A DNA stretch of 49,122 nt from an uncultured Lachnospiraceae bacterium (GTDB lineage: Bacteria; Bacillota; Clostridia; Lachnospirales; Lachnospiraceae): positions 1 through 49,122 of the forward strand of contig CAJTSD010000027.1 of the NCBI GenBank assembly GCA_910578795.1. Direction: 5' to 3'. The notes beneath the pieces are model-generated. The model had not been told where the DNA came from, searched no databases, and worked only from the letters and a program-made list of their open reading frames with translations. Positions 9,526 to 17,700 of this stretch are shown here, piece by piece. The translations under genes and the position numbers were made by a program. Position 1 is the first letter of the stretch; each line of letters begins with the position of its first letter.

Positions 9526-10806
9526 ATGTCAGAATTCAAAGAATTAATCAAATCCTTTTCCAAAAGCCGCGAATACGTCCGGGATTTTTTTGTATACGGA
9601 TTTAAGACACGCGACGAATTTAGCGGCTGGAGCGGGCGCACTTACGACAACGAACGCCGCAGGCTGGAAAGCTGGCTTTGGGGTTACGTAAGGCAGGACT
9701 ACACCGCAAACGGAAAAAATATCTACTTATCCATTGACAGCAACCTGCTTGACACCAATCCGCTATACCGCGTATGGAAGGCAAAAAGCTTTACGGACAA
9801 TGACATTATGCTGCACTTTTACATATTGGACTATCTGCAAAAATACGCGGAACAAACAGCCGACGCGATAACCGACGGCATCCTTGCGGAATACGGCGTT
9901 ATGTTCGAGCCACAGACCGTCCGGCGAAAATGCAATCAGTACGCAAGGGACGGCATGCTCTCAAAGGAGAAATACGGGAAAGAAGTCCTATACCGCCTGA
10001 ACCCGCCTTTTCGGAAAACACTTTCCGCACACCCTGGGCTCGCAAATGCGCTTGCCTTTTATCAGCTTTTTTCCCCGCTTGGCATTGTGGGAAATACCAT
10101 TATGGACAACGCCTCCCTCAAAAATAAACTCTTCCGCGTCAAGCACAGTTTTTTTGTACATACCTTAGAAGATGAAATCCTGCTCGACCTCCTTTGTGCA
10201 ATCCATGAGGAAAAATCAGTCCTGTTAAACGTCAAAAGTACGAAGTCGGACATCTTTCAGAAAACAGAAGGCGTTCCGTTAAAAATCTTTATCAGCACCC
10301 GGACGGGGAGACGGTTTTTGTGCCTGTACCTTCCCAAGTCAAAGCGCTTTACGTCGGTGCGGATCGACGCGGTAAAACAGGTGGAAATAAAAGATCCTTA
10401 TCCCGATTATCAAACTGTGAAAGAGCATTTTGAAAAAAATAAAGCGTCTGCATGGGGCGTTTCCTTTCAAAACAACAACCGCAGGCACTTAGAGCACGTA
10501 AAGCTGACACTCCGCATTAACGAGTATTTCGAGGCATATATTTTAACCCGGCTGGAACGGGAAGGAAAAGGCGGCGTTGTCCGGCGTATTGCTCCCGATA
10601 CATACTGCTACGAAACCGATGTGTTTGACGCAAACGAAATGCTGCCCTGGATACGCTCGTTTCTTGGCAGAATCATAGCAATCGAAACCGACTGCCCCAA
10701 GCTCAACCAGCTTTTTCAGCGGGATTTTGCCGCAATGTACCGTATGTATTTTGGGGAAAACGCACAGATTTCCGACGAAGATGACATGGAGAATTCTAAT
10801 GAGTGA
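9526..10806 (+). CDS. WYL-domain regulator, first of a tandem pair
   Basis: The 426-residue protein is divergent from BREX. An N-terminal helical part is followed by a winged-helix-like segment (about residues 95-165; VRRKCNQYARDGMLSKEKYG). A WYL-type beta-rich domain comes next (about 245-285; LKIFISTRTGRRFLCLYLPK), then a WCX-like C-terminal domain (about 320-400) with VKLTLRINEYFEAYIL. WYL domains bind nucleic-acid or nucleotide ligands and regulate many defence islands, including BREX (BrxR). The next gene starts within its last codons, so the two are co-translated and may form a heteromer. Whether it controls BREX, the Ro-like locus or both cannot be told from sequence. The codon usage is richer in GC-ending codons than that of the BREX genes. 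Confidence 0.82.
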   Translation: MSEFKELIKSFSKSREYVRDFFVYGFKTRDEFSGWSGRTYDNERRRLESWLWGYVRQDYTANGKNIYLSIDSNLLDTNPLYRVWKAKSFTDNDIMLHFYILDYLQKYAEQTADAITDGILAEYGVMFEPQTVRRKCNQYARDGMLSKEKYGKEVLYRLNPPFRKTLSAHPGLANALAFYQLFSPLGIVGNTIMDNASLKNKLFRVKHSFFVHTLEDEILLDLLCAIHEEKSVLLNVKSTKSDIFQKTEGVPLKIFISTRTGRRFLCLYLPKSKRFTSVRIDAVKQVEIKDPYPDYQTVKEHFEKNKASAWGVSFQNNNRRHLEHVKLTLRINEYFEAYILTRLEREGKGGVVRRIAPDTYCYETDVFDANEMLPWIRSFLGRIIAIETDCPKLNQLFQRDFAAMYRMYFGENAQISDEDDMENSNE

Positions 10807-11764
10807 ATTATTTTCAGAAGTATACAACTGCTATTTTCAGGTTATCAAATCCCTGATTGAATCAAAACAATTCATTTCCGATAAGGAATTACACTACCGC
10901 ATTCAGGATGCCTGCTTTGCGGAAAGCGTTCTCTACCTGCTGCCAAAGCTCACCGAAAGCGGCTGGGGCTTTTATGAAAAGCAGGACGGCATTCTGCGCT
11001 CAAAATTCTCAACGGACTTCTATGTCCCGCTGACCGACCTGCAGAAATCCTACCTGAAAGCAATCCTTTCGGACGATAAGATCAGCCTTTTTTTCAATGA
11101 TGAGGCGCTTTCGCAGCTTCATGCCGCTTTTGCGGACACAGAACCGCTTTATCTGCCAAGCGACTTCTATTATTATGACCGCTTTTCCGATAAAGACGAC
11201 TATCAAAACCCTGATTACCGCAGACACTTTCAAACCATCATGGAAGCAATCCAAAATCACGAATATTTGGATATTCTGTATGAATCGCGCAATAATCACA
11301 GAGTACACCACATTTATCTGCCATGCCGTCTTGAATATTCCATAAAAAATGACCGCTTCCGCATGCTGGCAGTCGAAAACCATATGCAGCGCACACGCAA
11401 GATTGAAATCTTAAACCTGAACCGCATTGTGAAAATAATATCAACCGGAAAGACCGTAAAGCACATGCCCAACATTGACAAAGCAATCAAACGCTCCTAT
11501 TACAAAGAGCCTGCGCGCCTTCTCATCAAGGACCGCCGCAACGCCTTAGAGCGCGCCATGCTGCAGTTTGCCAACTATGAAAAAAGCACGCGAAAACTGG
11601 ATTCGGACACGTATGAATGCCTTATCTACTATAATAAAAAAACAGAAACGGAGCTTTTAATCGAAGTGCTGTCCTTCGGACCAATGATAAAAGTCGTGGG
11701 AAACGAAGCGTTCCTGAATCTTATCAAAGAACGCCTCCTGCGGCAGGCGGCGTTGCTAAAATAG
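10799..11764 (+). CDS. WYL-domain regulator, second of a tandem pair
   Basis: The protein has 321 residues from the ATG at 10799, which overlaps the end of the previous gene by 8 nt and follows a GGAGA ribosome site at 10788-10792; a longer in-frame start at 10727 lies deep inside the upstream gene and is unlikely. The N-terminal part is helical (wHTH-like). The WYL core lies near residues 140-215: AIQNHEYLDILYESRNNHRV, then a strand with LPCRLEYSIKNDRFRMLAVE. A WCX-like region follows to the C-terminus, with TELLIEVLSFGPMIKVVGNE. It is shorter than its partner and clearly a different WYL subfamily, so the pair is not a recent duplication. The tRNA-like RNA starts about 55-85 nt downstream. 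Confidence 0.82.
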   Translation: MSELFSEVYNCYFQVIKSLIESKQFISDKELHYRIQDACFAESVLYLLPKLTESGWGFYEKQDGILRSKFSTDFYVPLTDLQKSYLKAILSDDKISLFFNDEALSQLHAAFADTEPLYLPSDFYYYDRFSDKDDYQNPDYRRHFQTIMEAIQNHEYLDILYESRNNHRVHHIYLPCRLEYSIKNDRFRMLAVENHMQRTRKIEILNLNRIVKIISTGKTVKHMPNIDKAIKRSYYKEPARLLIKDRRNALERAMLQFANYEKSTRKLDSDTYECLIYYNKKTETELLIEVLSFGPMIKVVGNEAFLNLIKERLLRQAALLK

Positions 11765-11780
11765 TATCCTCGCAACTTTT

Positions 11781-11809
11781 TTGAAATGATATATTATTCC
11801 AAATATTGT
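11781..11809 (+). promoter_or_regulatory. Possible promoter of the tRNA-like RNA / Ro-like gene
   Basis: TTGAAA (11781-11786), a 17-nt spacer and TATTGT (11804-11809) would start transcription near 11816-11820. That is just at the first hairpin of the tRNA-like RNA (CAGAC 11820-11824 with GTCTG 11843-11847). The -10 box matches only 4 of 6 positions. Confidence 0.45.
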
Positions 11810-11819
11810 ATTGTATATT

Positions 11820-11959
11820 CAGACGAGGGAAAACAGGCGAAAGTCTGCTGCCGCAGTAGCTCAGTCGGTAGAGCGCGGAAAAACAGGTCTTGGCAAAGAC
11901 TTTTACAGCAATCAAAACATTCAAGGTGGAATGCGCAGGTTCGAATCCTGCCCCGGTAA
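11820..11959 (+). ncRNA. tRNA-like noncoding RNA, candidate Y RNA (Yrl-type) of the Ro-like protein
   Basis: The sequence has a perfect tRNA D arm: GCTC 11859-11862, loop AGTCGGTA, GAGC 11871-11874. It has a perfect T arm: GCAGG 11935-11939, loop TTCGAAT, CCTGC 11947-11951. The tRNA-like T8-A9 at 11857-11858 precedes the D arm. The acceptor pairing is poor: only TGCCG (11849-11853) with CGGTA (11954-11958). Between the arms are 60 nt instead of about 23. They hold a short hairpin, GTCTT/AAGAC (11887-11891/11896-11900) with a 4-nt loop, and no recognisable anticodon arm. A 5' hairpin (11820-11847) precedes the tRNA-like part. No T-run terminator separates it from the Ro-like gene, so it is probably made as the leader of that mRNA and processed. 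Bacterial Y RNAs (YrlA) are known to mimic tRNA and to be encoded beside Ro60 homologues; the assignment here is inferred from that. Confidence 0.68.
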
Positions 11960-12034
11960 GGCTGCCAGTAAAAAACGCATTACAAACGAAGCGATACAAA
12001 AAGGAAACATTATCATAAAAAGCGAGGTGTTATC

Positions 12035-13549
12035 ATGAACTTTATGGAACTTTTACATAAGAACCTGACCAATCAGAAAAAGCAAACGGAAAACGGCGCA
12101 ATCGGCTATCAGACCACAGGAAAAGCGCTCGTGGACTTGAATTTTGCCGTCGCATCCCTCAGAAGCGAAAACGAAGCGCAGATTGTAAAGCGCTTTCTGC
12201 CCGCATTCTATGAAGACAAACTGCTTGCCATCAAATGGCTCTTTTTCCTAAGAGACATTAGAGGCGGCTTAGGCGAGCGGCGTACATTCCGTATTTTAAT
12301 GAACCACCTTGCCGTAAGCGTTCCCAATCTGACCGAACAGTTAATTGAGCTCATGGCAGAATACGGACGGTTCGACGATTTGCTTTGCCTGTTCGACACG
12401 CCTGTCGAAGAAACCGTTTTAGCGGTATTAAAGCATCAGCTCGAACAGGACGTACAAAACATGAAACGCTCCGCCCCAATTTCGCTGTGTGCAAAGTGGA
12501 TGCCAAGCAACAACGCTTCTTCCGAAAACAGCAAGCTTGCAGCCGCAAAATTGCAGCGTTTTATGGGACGAACCGCAAAGGAATACAGAACACTGCTTGC
12601 GTCCCTTCGGGCATACCTGAACGTAACGGAAATTTATATGAGCGGCAACCGTTGGGAGGAGATTGATTATACAAGCGTGGCGTCCCGCGCAAATATCCTT
12701 TACCGGAATGCCTTTTTGTATCACGACGAAGCGCGCAGAACCCAGTACCTTGCTGACGTACAACAAAGCAAAGCTGTTATCCACGCAGGTGTCTTAATGC
12801 CGCACGAAATCGTGGCACAATACACAACCTGCACAGGATGGCGAATCAGCGTCAATGCCGAAGACGCCGCTTTGGAGGCGCTTTGGAAGAACCTTCCGAA
12901 TACGGTAGGGGACGCGAAAAACGTACTCTGTGTTGTCGACGGCTCTGGCAGTATGCTGTGTCCGGTCGGCACAGGCAGCACGACAGCGCTCCATGTATCA
13001 AACGCGCTTGGCATTTACTTTGCAGAGCGTATGCACGGTGCATTCCGCAACAAATTTATCACGTTTTCCGGCTGTCCGCAGTACGTAAATTTGTCACCCT
13101 GCAAAACATTTAGGGAAAAACTGGAGCTGGCACTCTCGCATAATGACTGCACCAATACCAATATTGAAGCAACCTTCAATCTGATATTACAGACTGCAAG
13201 AAACAGCCATTTAAAGCAGAAGGAGCTTCCGCAGACCGTTTTAATCATCTCGGATATGGAATTTGACTGTGCTGTAGGAAACCGCGGTATGGACACGCTT
13301 TTTGATACCATTAAGCGCCGCTTTGCAAGATTCGGTTACAGAATGCCAAAGCTTGTATTTTGGAATGTCAACAGCAGGACAAACGTGATTCCGGTCCGGG
13401 AAAACGAGCTTGGCGTGGCTTTGGTCAGCGGATTTTCCGTCAACGTCTGCAACATGGTACTTTCGAACGAGCTGGGCCCGTTTACGTGCCTGAAAAAGGT
13501 ATTGGACGGGGAACGCTACCAAAAAATCGAAGAATGCCTTGGTTCATAA
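12035..13549 (+). CDS. Ro60-like TROVE/vWA RNA-binding protein
   Basis: The 504-residue protein has the Ro60 architecture: an N-terminal helical-repeat ring (about residues 1-290; LLAIKWLFFLRDIRGGLGER, GRFDDLLCLFDTP) followed by a von Willebrand A domain. The vWA metal site (MIDAS) is D302-G-S304-G-S306 in VVDGSGSM, with TNIEATF and the later ISDMEFD supplying the other ligands. In bacteria Ro binds Y RNAs and helps RNA degradation or repair after stress. The DUF2828 family has a similar layout and is an alternative label. Start ATG at 12035 follows AGCGAGGTG. The tRNA-like RNA lies 75 nt upstream and two WYL regulators before that, supporting a Ro-Y RNA module. Confidence 0.85.
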   Translation: MNFMELLHKNLTNQKKQTENGAIGYQTTGKALVDLNFAVASLRSENEAQIVKRFLPAFYEDKLLAIKWLFFLRDIRGGLGERRTFRILMNHLAVSVPNLTEQLIELMAEYGRFDDLLCLFDTPVEETVLAVLKHQLEQDVQNMKRSAPISLCAKWMPSNNASSENSKLAAAKLQRFMGRTAKEYRTLLASLRAYLNVTEIYMSGNRWEEIDYTSVASRANILYRNAFLYHDEARRTQYLADVQQSKAVIHAGVLMPHEIVAQYTTCTGWRISVNAEDAALEALWKNLPNTVGDAKNVLCVVDGSGSMLCPVGTGSTTALHVSNALGIYFAERMHGAFRNKFITFSGCPQYVNLSPCKTFREKLELALSHNDCTNTNIEATFNLILQTARNSHLKQKELPQTVLIISDMEFDCAVGNRGMDTLFDTIKRRFARFGYRMPKLVFWNVNSRTNVIPVRENELGVALVSGFSVNVCNMVLSNELGPFTCLKKVLDGERYQKIEECLGS

Positions 13550-13570
13550 GAAACATGTATAAGACAAAGC

Positions 13571-13602
13571 AAAAAAGTATAGACCGCAATCTATACTTTT
13601 TT
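13571..13602. terminator. Bidirectional intrinsic terminator
   Basis: A 13-bp inverted repeat (13571-13583 with 13590-13602) has a CCGCAA loop and A/T tracts at both ends. It lies between the convergent Ro-like gene and the gene ending at 13611, and can stop transcription from either side. Confidence 0.85.
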
Positions 13603-13610
13603 ACTTCAAT

Positions 13611-14660
13611 TTATGGCTTGTTTTTGATTACAAAAAATGCTCCTACTCCAACGACTGCAGCAATTATAATTCCTAACAGCACCATCGTGCTCGTTGCCAT
13701 ACCGGAGGTTTCTGTTACACAACCTCCCTCCGGATAAAAGCGCTGCTCTGATTCATTCCCATTATCTGCATCAGCCACTAAAACTTTTTCACTTTCCGAA
13801 AGCATCTCCTGTTCTGTCTTTGTTTCTTCCGGTTCCACCATTTCCGTACCCGTTACTTCGGTCTGCGCAACAGACTGACTGTCGGCTGAATCCTCCTTTT
13901 GAACAGGACTGTTTCCAGAACCCTGTCCATTTTTATTCTGATTTGTCACCGGATTTTGTACTGTACTGTTATCCGGCACTGCCTGCACGATGCTGTTATT
14001 ATTGTTTATCCCTAAATTTGCAGCCGGATTGTTCAAAACGGTGTTATTTCTGTTCGCAGCCGGATTGTTATTTGTATTACCGTTGGAGCTGCTGCCGCCA
14101 CTGCTGCTTCCACCACTGCTGCTGCCTCCACCACTGCTACTGCTATGACTGCTTCCGCTGCTTTTGCCCGCGGTCACTTCCACCGAAACATCCTTATTGC
14201 CTTGCGTTTGGTTTAGTTCCTGCACACCGTTGACGGTTTCCAAGCTTCCCGCAACCGTCACTTTCGCCGTTACTTTACCCTTTGCAGGAGATAGCTTTAC
14301 AACGCCCAAAGTCAGTCCGTCATCTCCGGCGGAAAAAATATTCTCTTTAGCGGAGGTATAAATATCCACTATGAAACCGCCATCTTTTTTCTCACAAAAC
14401 TGTGTTTTATATGCATCGTCAGAAATTGCCCAGTCAAATGATACTTCATCCTGCGTTAATTTACCCTTTGTTACATCAACCTCAAGGCTCAAATGCAGCG
14501 AATGCACCTCATCATCAATCGCCTCTTTGGACAGGATCACCTTAACTCCGCTGCCGTTCTTTATCAGCGAAACAGGATCATCCGCTGCCCTGACAGGCAG
14601 AACTGCCGTCATAAGGCAGAGTGCCAAAATTCCCATTCCCCGAATTATTTTTTTCATCAT
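13611..14660 (-). CDS. Secreted, membrane-anchored protein with possible cohesin-like domain
   Basis: The 349-residue protein begins with a signal peptide (about residues 1-25, cleavage after PVRAA). A beta-rich domain of about 140 residues follows (28-170). It starts with a Val/Ile-Ser type strand pattern and contains LHLSLEVDVTKGKLTQ and DGLTLGVVKLSPAKGK, reminiscent of cohesin modules. Then come a Gly/Ser linker, an Asn/Gln-rich spacer and an acidic stretch. The C-terminus has one membrane helix (TMVLLGIIIAAVVGVGAFFV) and a short basic tail, with no LPXTG motif. Its start is 53 nt downstream of the M60 protease gene on the same strand. The cohesin identity is a weak inference from strand pattern; the anchored surface-display architecture is clear. 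Confidence 0.75.
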   Translation of the reverse strand: MMKKIIRGMGILALCLMTAVLPVRAADDPVSLIKNGSGVKVILSKEAIDDEVHSLHLSLEVDVTKGKLTQDEVSFDWAISDDAYKTQFCEKKDGGFIVDIYTSAKENIFSAGDDGLTLGVVKLSPAKGKVTAKVTVAGSLETVNGVQELNQTQGNKDVSVEVTAGKSSGSSHSSSSGGGSSSGGSSSGGSSSNGNTNNNPAANRNNTVLNNPAANLGINNNNSIVQAVPDNSTVQNPVTNQNKNGQGSGNSPVQKEDSADSQSVAQTEVTGTEMVEPEETKTEQEMLSESEKVLVADADNGNESEQRFYPEGGCVTETSGMATSTMVLLGIIIAAVVGVGAFFVIKNKP

Positions 14661-14713
14661 TTCCTATTCTCCTTTGCCTCTCTTTTTCTGATGCAGTCTT
14701 TTAAAATGCATCA

Positions 14714-17700
14714 TTAATTGATCTGAATCGGGGGCAGTGTTTCGGGCAGTGTTACATATTTCGTGTCACTGACCATTCTCTGTCCTTCATTTGTCAGTGC
14801 ATTATCCACACGGTACAACTCCGCCCGTACCTTGTCAGGCAATGATGTTTGCGAAACAACCGCATCCGGCTCCAGCCAGTAAATCCATGTTCCCTCCGAA
14901 GTTTCGCCAAGCATCGCGTCACCCGGATTTGGCGCAAGGATAATCTGATGTGCTATCAGGTTTCCGTCCTTATCTTCGCCTCCTACAATTTTTCCGTTTT
15001 CGTCATAGAGTACAACCACGTTATAGGCAGGATTTCCTTTATACGTTCCGGTAAATACAATGGAACCGGCTGGAATCTTCGCTTTCGTTTCTGAATCATA
15101 AATATAGTCATTCTCCAACACACCGAACCCTGACTGACCGTTCTGTGCGGACAAAAATTCTATATTATCTCCAGACGGTCCATACAGATCCAGCTCCGTA
15201 ACCGACAGCTCTGTTCCCTTCTGTCCGACCGCTGTAAGCTTTACAAATGATGCGTCATACGTACATACCCACGGGTCTGTACCGTTCTCAAAATACACAA
15301 TCGTACTGTTGTTCTCCAAACGGAATGCTCCAGTCTTCACCTGTGTATAGGTCTTGCCGTCCTCACTCACTTCAATCTTATAATCCGCAATACTCTGCCC
15401 ATCTCCTGAAAGCATATATCGCAAAGCCGATACCTGCGTACTCCGGTTCAATTTGAGAAGAATATATGGATCCGCGCTATCTGCCTTTCCCGTAAAGGTT
15501 GTAGACCTGTTATTATCAATCATCCGCTCTGACGCAGACACTGCAATCGGTTCGCAAGGCTTTTCTTCTGTCGCATCTTCTATACTGTCATCCGCGGAAA
15601 CCATATTGGTTTCAATTGTCCACGCGGATTTATCCTGAATACCGTCCCCCTCTATTTTTACTGTATTTGTTTGGAAGACAGCGGACCGGTTCATAAGTTT
15701 GTCAATTGCCGTCACTTCATAGGTAATCGTACGGTTTGCTGCAAATGCCACATAATCCGTAAAGGTATCGCCCTGCGTAAATCCGCAAACTTCCCTTCTT
15801 TCCTTACCCTGCTCTATAAATACACGGGTAATTTCATAGCCCTGCAGCGCCTTTGCATCGGCAGTTGAGGTCATCTGCAATGTCACTTCACTGTCTTTCA
15901 CTTCCGCCTTCGCTGTCACAACATTCTTTCCAGTAATTGCGCTTCCACTGCCATTCTCCATTTCATACACTCTAGCTTCATCATCTACATAGTATATCGC
16001 ACGTTCCTCCGGCGCAAACTGTTTCACATAAGCCAGTGTTGCATCATTCGGTGTCATACCCCAGCGAATAAAGAATTCACTCAAATCGCGCTGTGCCGCC
16101 GCGCTTGCCAGCCGCATCAGGTTCTGATCCCTGTCACCGTCCAGTGTGAGCGCCACACCGTTGGGTGCAGGCGCCAAGCCTGTATTTCTTGCATAGCTGT
16201 CCACACGCGCAAAGAAACGGTTTTCAAACAGTTCCTGATAGGTATCATACGTCTTGAAATTATAATCTCTGTCATATGCCAAATGCAGCTGCCAGTACAT
16301 GCCAAGCTGTGTAAAGACATTATCCGCATATCCTGTCGTTCCCGATGTTACCTTCTTAAACACATTCGGATATTGGAAACGTACGGTGTTATTTGCATCT
16401 TTTGCCTGTGCCAGTACCGCAAAATAATTGTTGGTCACTTCCGCATGTGCATATGCGCCCTGATTAATTTCATGACCGATTTCATGGGCAATTCCCCAGC
16501 CAAAGTATCTGCCGCTGACATATTCTCCCTTTTCTGAAGATACAACAGGAACACCGCCCATCATTCCTTTCGTTTCAGGCCATTCAATACCGATGTGGTT
16601 TCCTGACGCATACATAAACGCACCTGCGAACATTCTCATATACCGAATATTAAGGTACTGATACGGCAAATGGTTTTTCGCAATCACTGCACTGTCTGTT
16701 CCTTCCGCAAAGGAATCGGTAAGTCCTTTATGCTGGTAGAACAATGTAAGCATATCATTCATCGCTTTCACCGTATTTGCCAGCGTTGTTTCCTGATTGC
16801 TGCCGCCCAGTCCCGCAAGCACCTGACTTGCCGGAATCGAAAACATCATTTTATCCGTCTGAATGTCCGTTGTATTCAATATACACTGTCTTGCATCATA
16901 TGCATATGCCACCGCTTCGTTTTGGCCGCCGCCGTGCAGTTCATTATGCTGCGTTTCAAGTCGATCCACATACACCTTTAGCTCTTGCACATAATCAGCA
17001 ATTCTCTTTTCACGTTCCTGTTCCTCTGAAATATGATATAAGTTCAAAACAGGGAACTGTACGCCTCCGCTTACTCTGACTGCATAGTGGTCCTTATCGT
17101 TATTTCCATTATACTGTACATACAAAGCGCCGCCTTTTTCGGCATCAACAGAAGAAATCTTAGGTACCGTAATCTCGTTTCTTCCGATTTTAAGGCTTTG
17201 CGTCGCAAAGAATTTTCCAGATTCCGAATGATATTGTGTAAATACAAGCTGCAAAGTCGTCGAAGCGCCATCCTTCATTCCTGTATTTCCTACGTAAACA
17301 ACAATCTCCTCTCCGGTCGCTGCGGTAACGCCTAACGGCTGCCATGCATTCAATCCGCCTACCGAAATTTGGCTGTCTTTTTTCGGCGTTATATTCGGAT
17401 TGACCTGTAAAACACCGCCAAGTCCACCGGTTTCCAAAAGCTTTTTCGCCGTATCCAGCTCTTTTTGAAGAGCATCTCTCTCCGGATGATATTCTCCGCT
17501 TTCGGAATCCTTCGTATCCAAACGCTTCTGCAGCTCCTGTATCGTTTCCTCCGTCACAGAATCTTTCAGCGTAATATGTAAATCATCACTGTACAGATTC
17601 AAAATATCCTGCTCAAGACTGTCATACTCATAAAGCCTGATTTCCGAAATCGTTATCTTACGCAAACCACCGTTATACCGTCCTACCCCAATCTGCAGTT

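Noticed and set aside
11849..11959. Ordinary tRNA gene
   Set aside because: D and T arms are perfect, but there is no anticodon arm, the spacing between arms is 60 nt and the acceptor ends do not pair over 7 bp. No class II tRNA or simple intron explains it.
12428..12784. Antisense frames opposite the Ro-like gene
   Set aside because: Several overlapping frames arise from the codon bias of the real gene; none resembles a protein family.
14085..14165. Short repeat array with CTGCTGCC-like units
   Set aside because: It encodes the Gly/Ser linker of the membrane-anchored protein; not a CRISPR array or mobile element.
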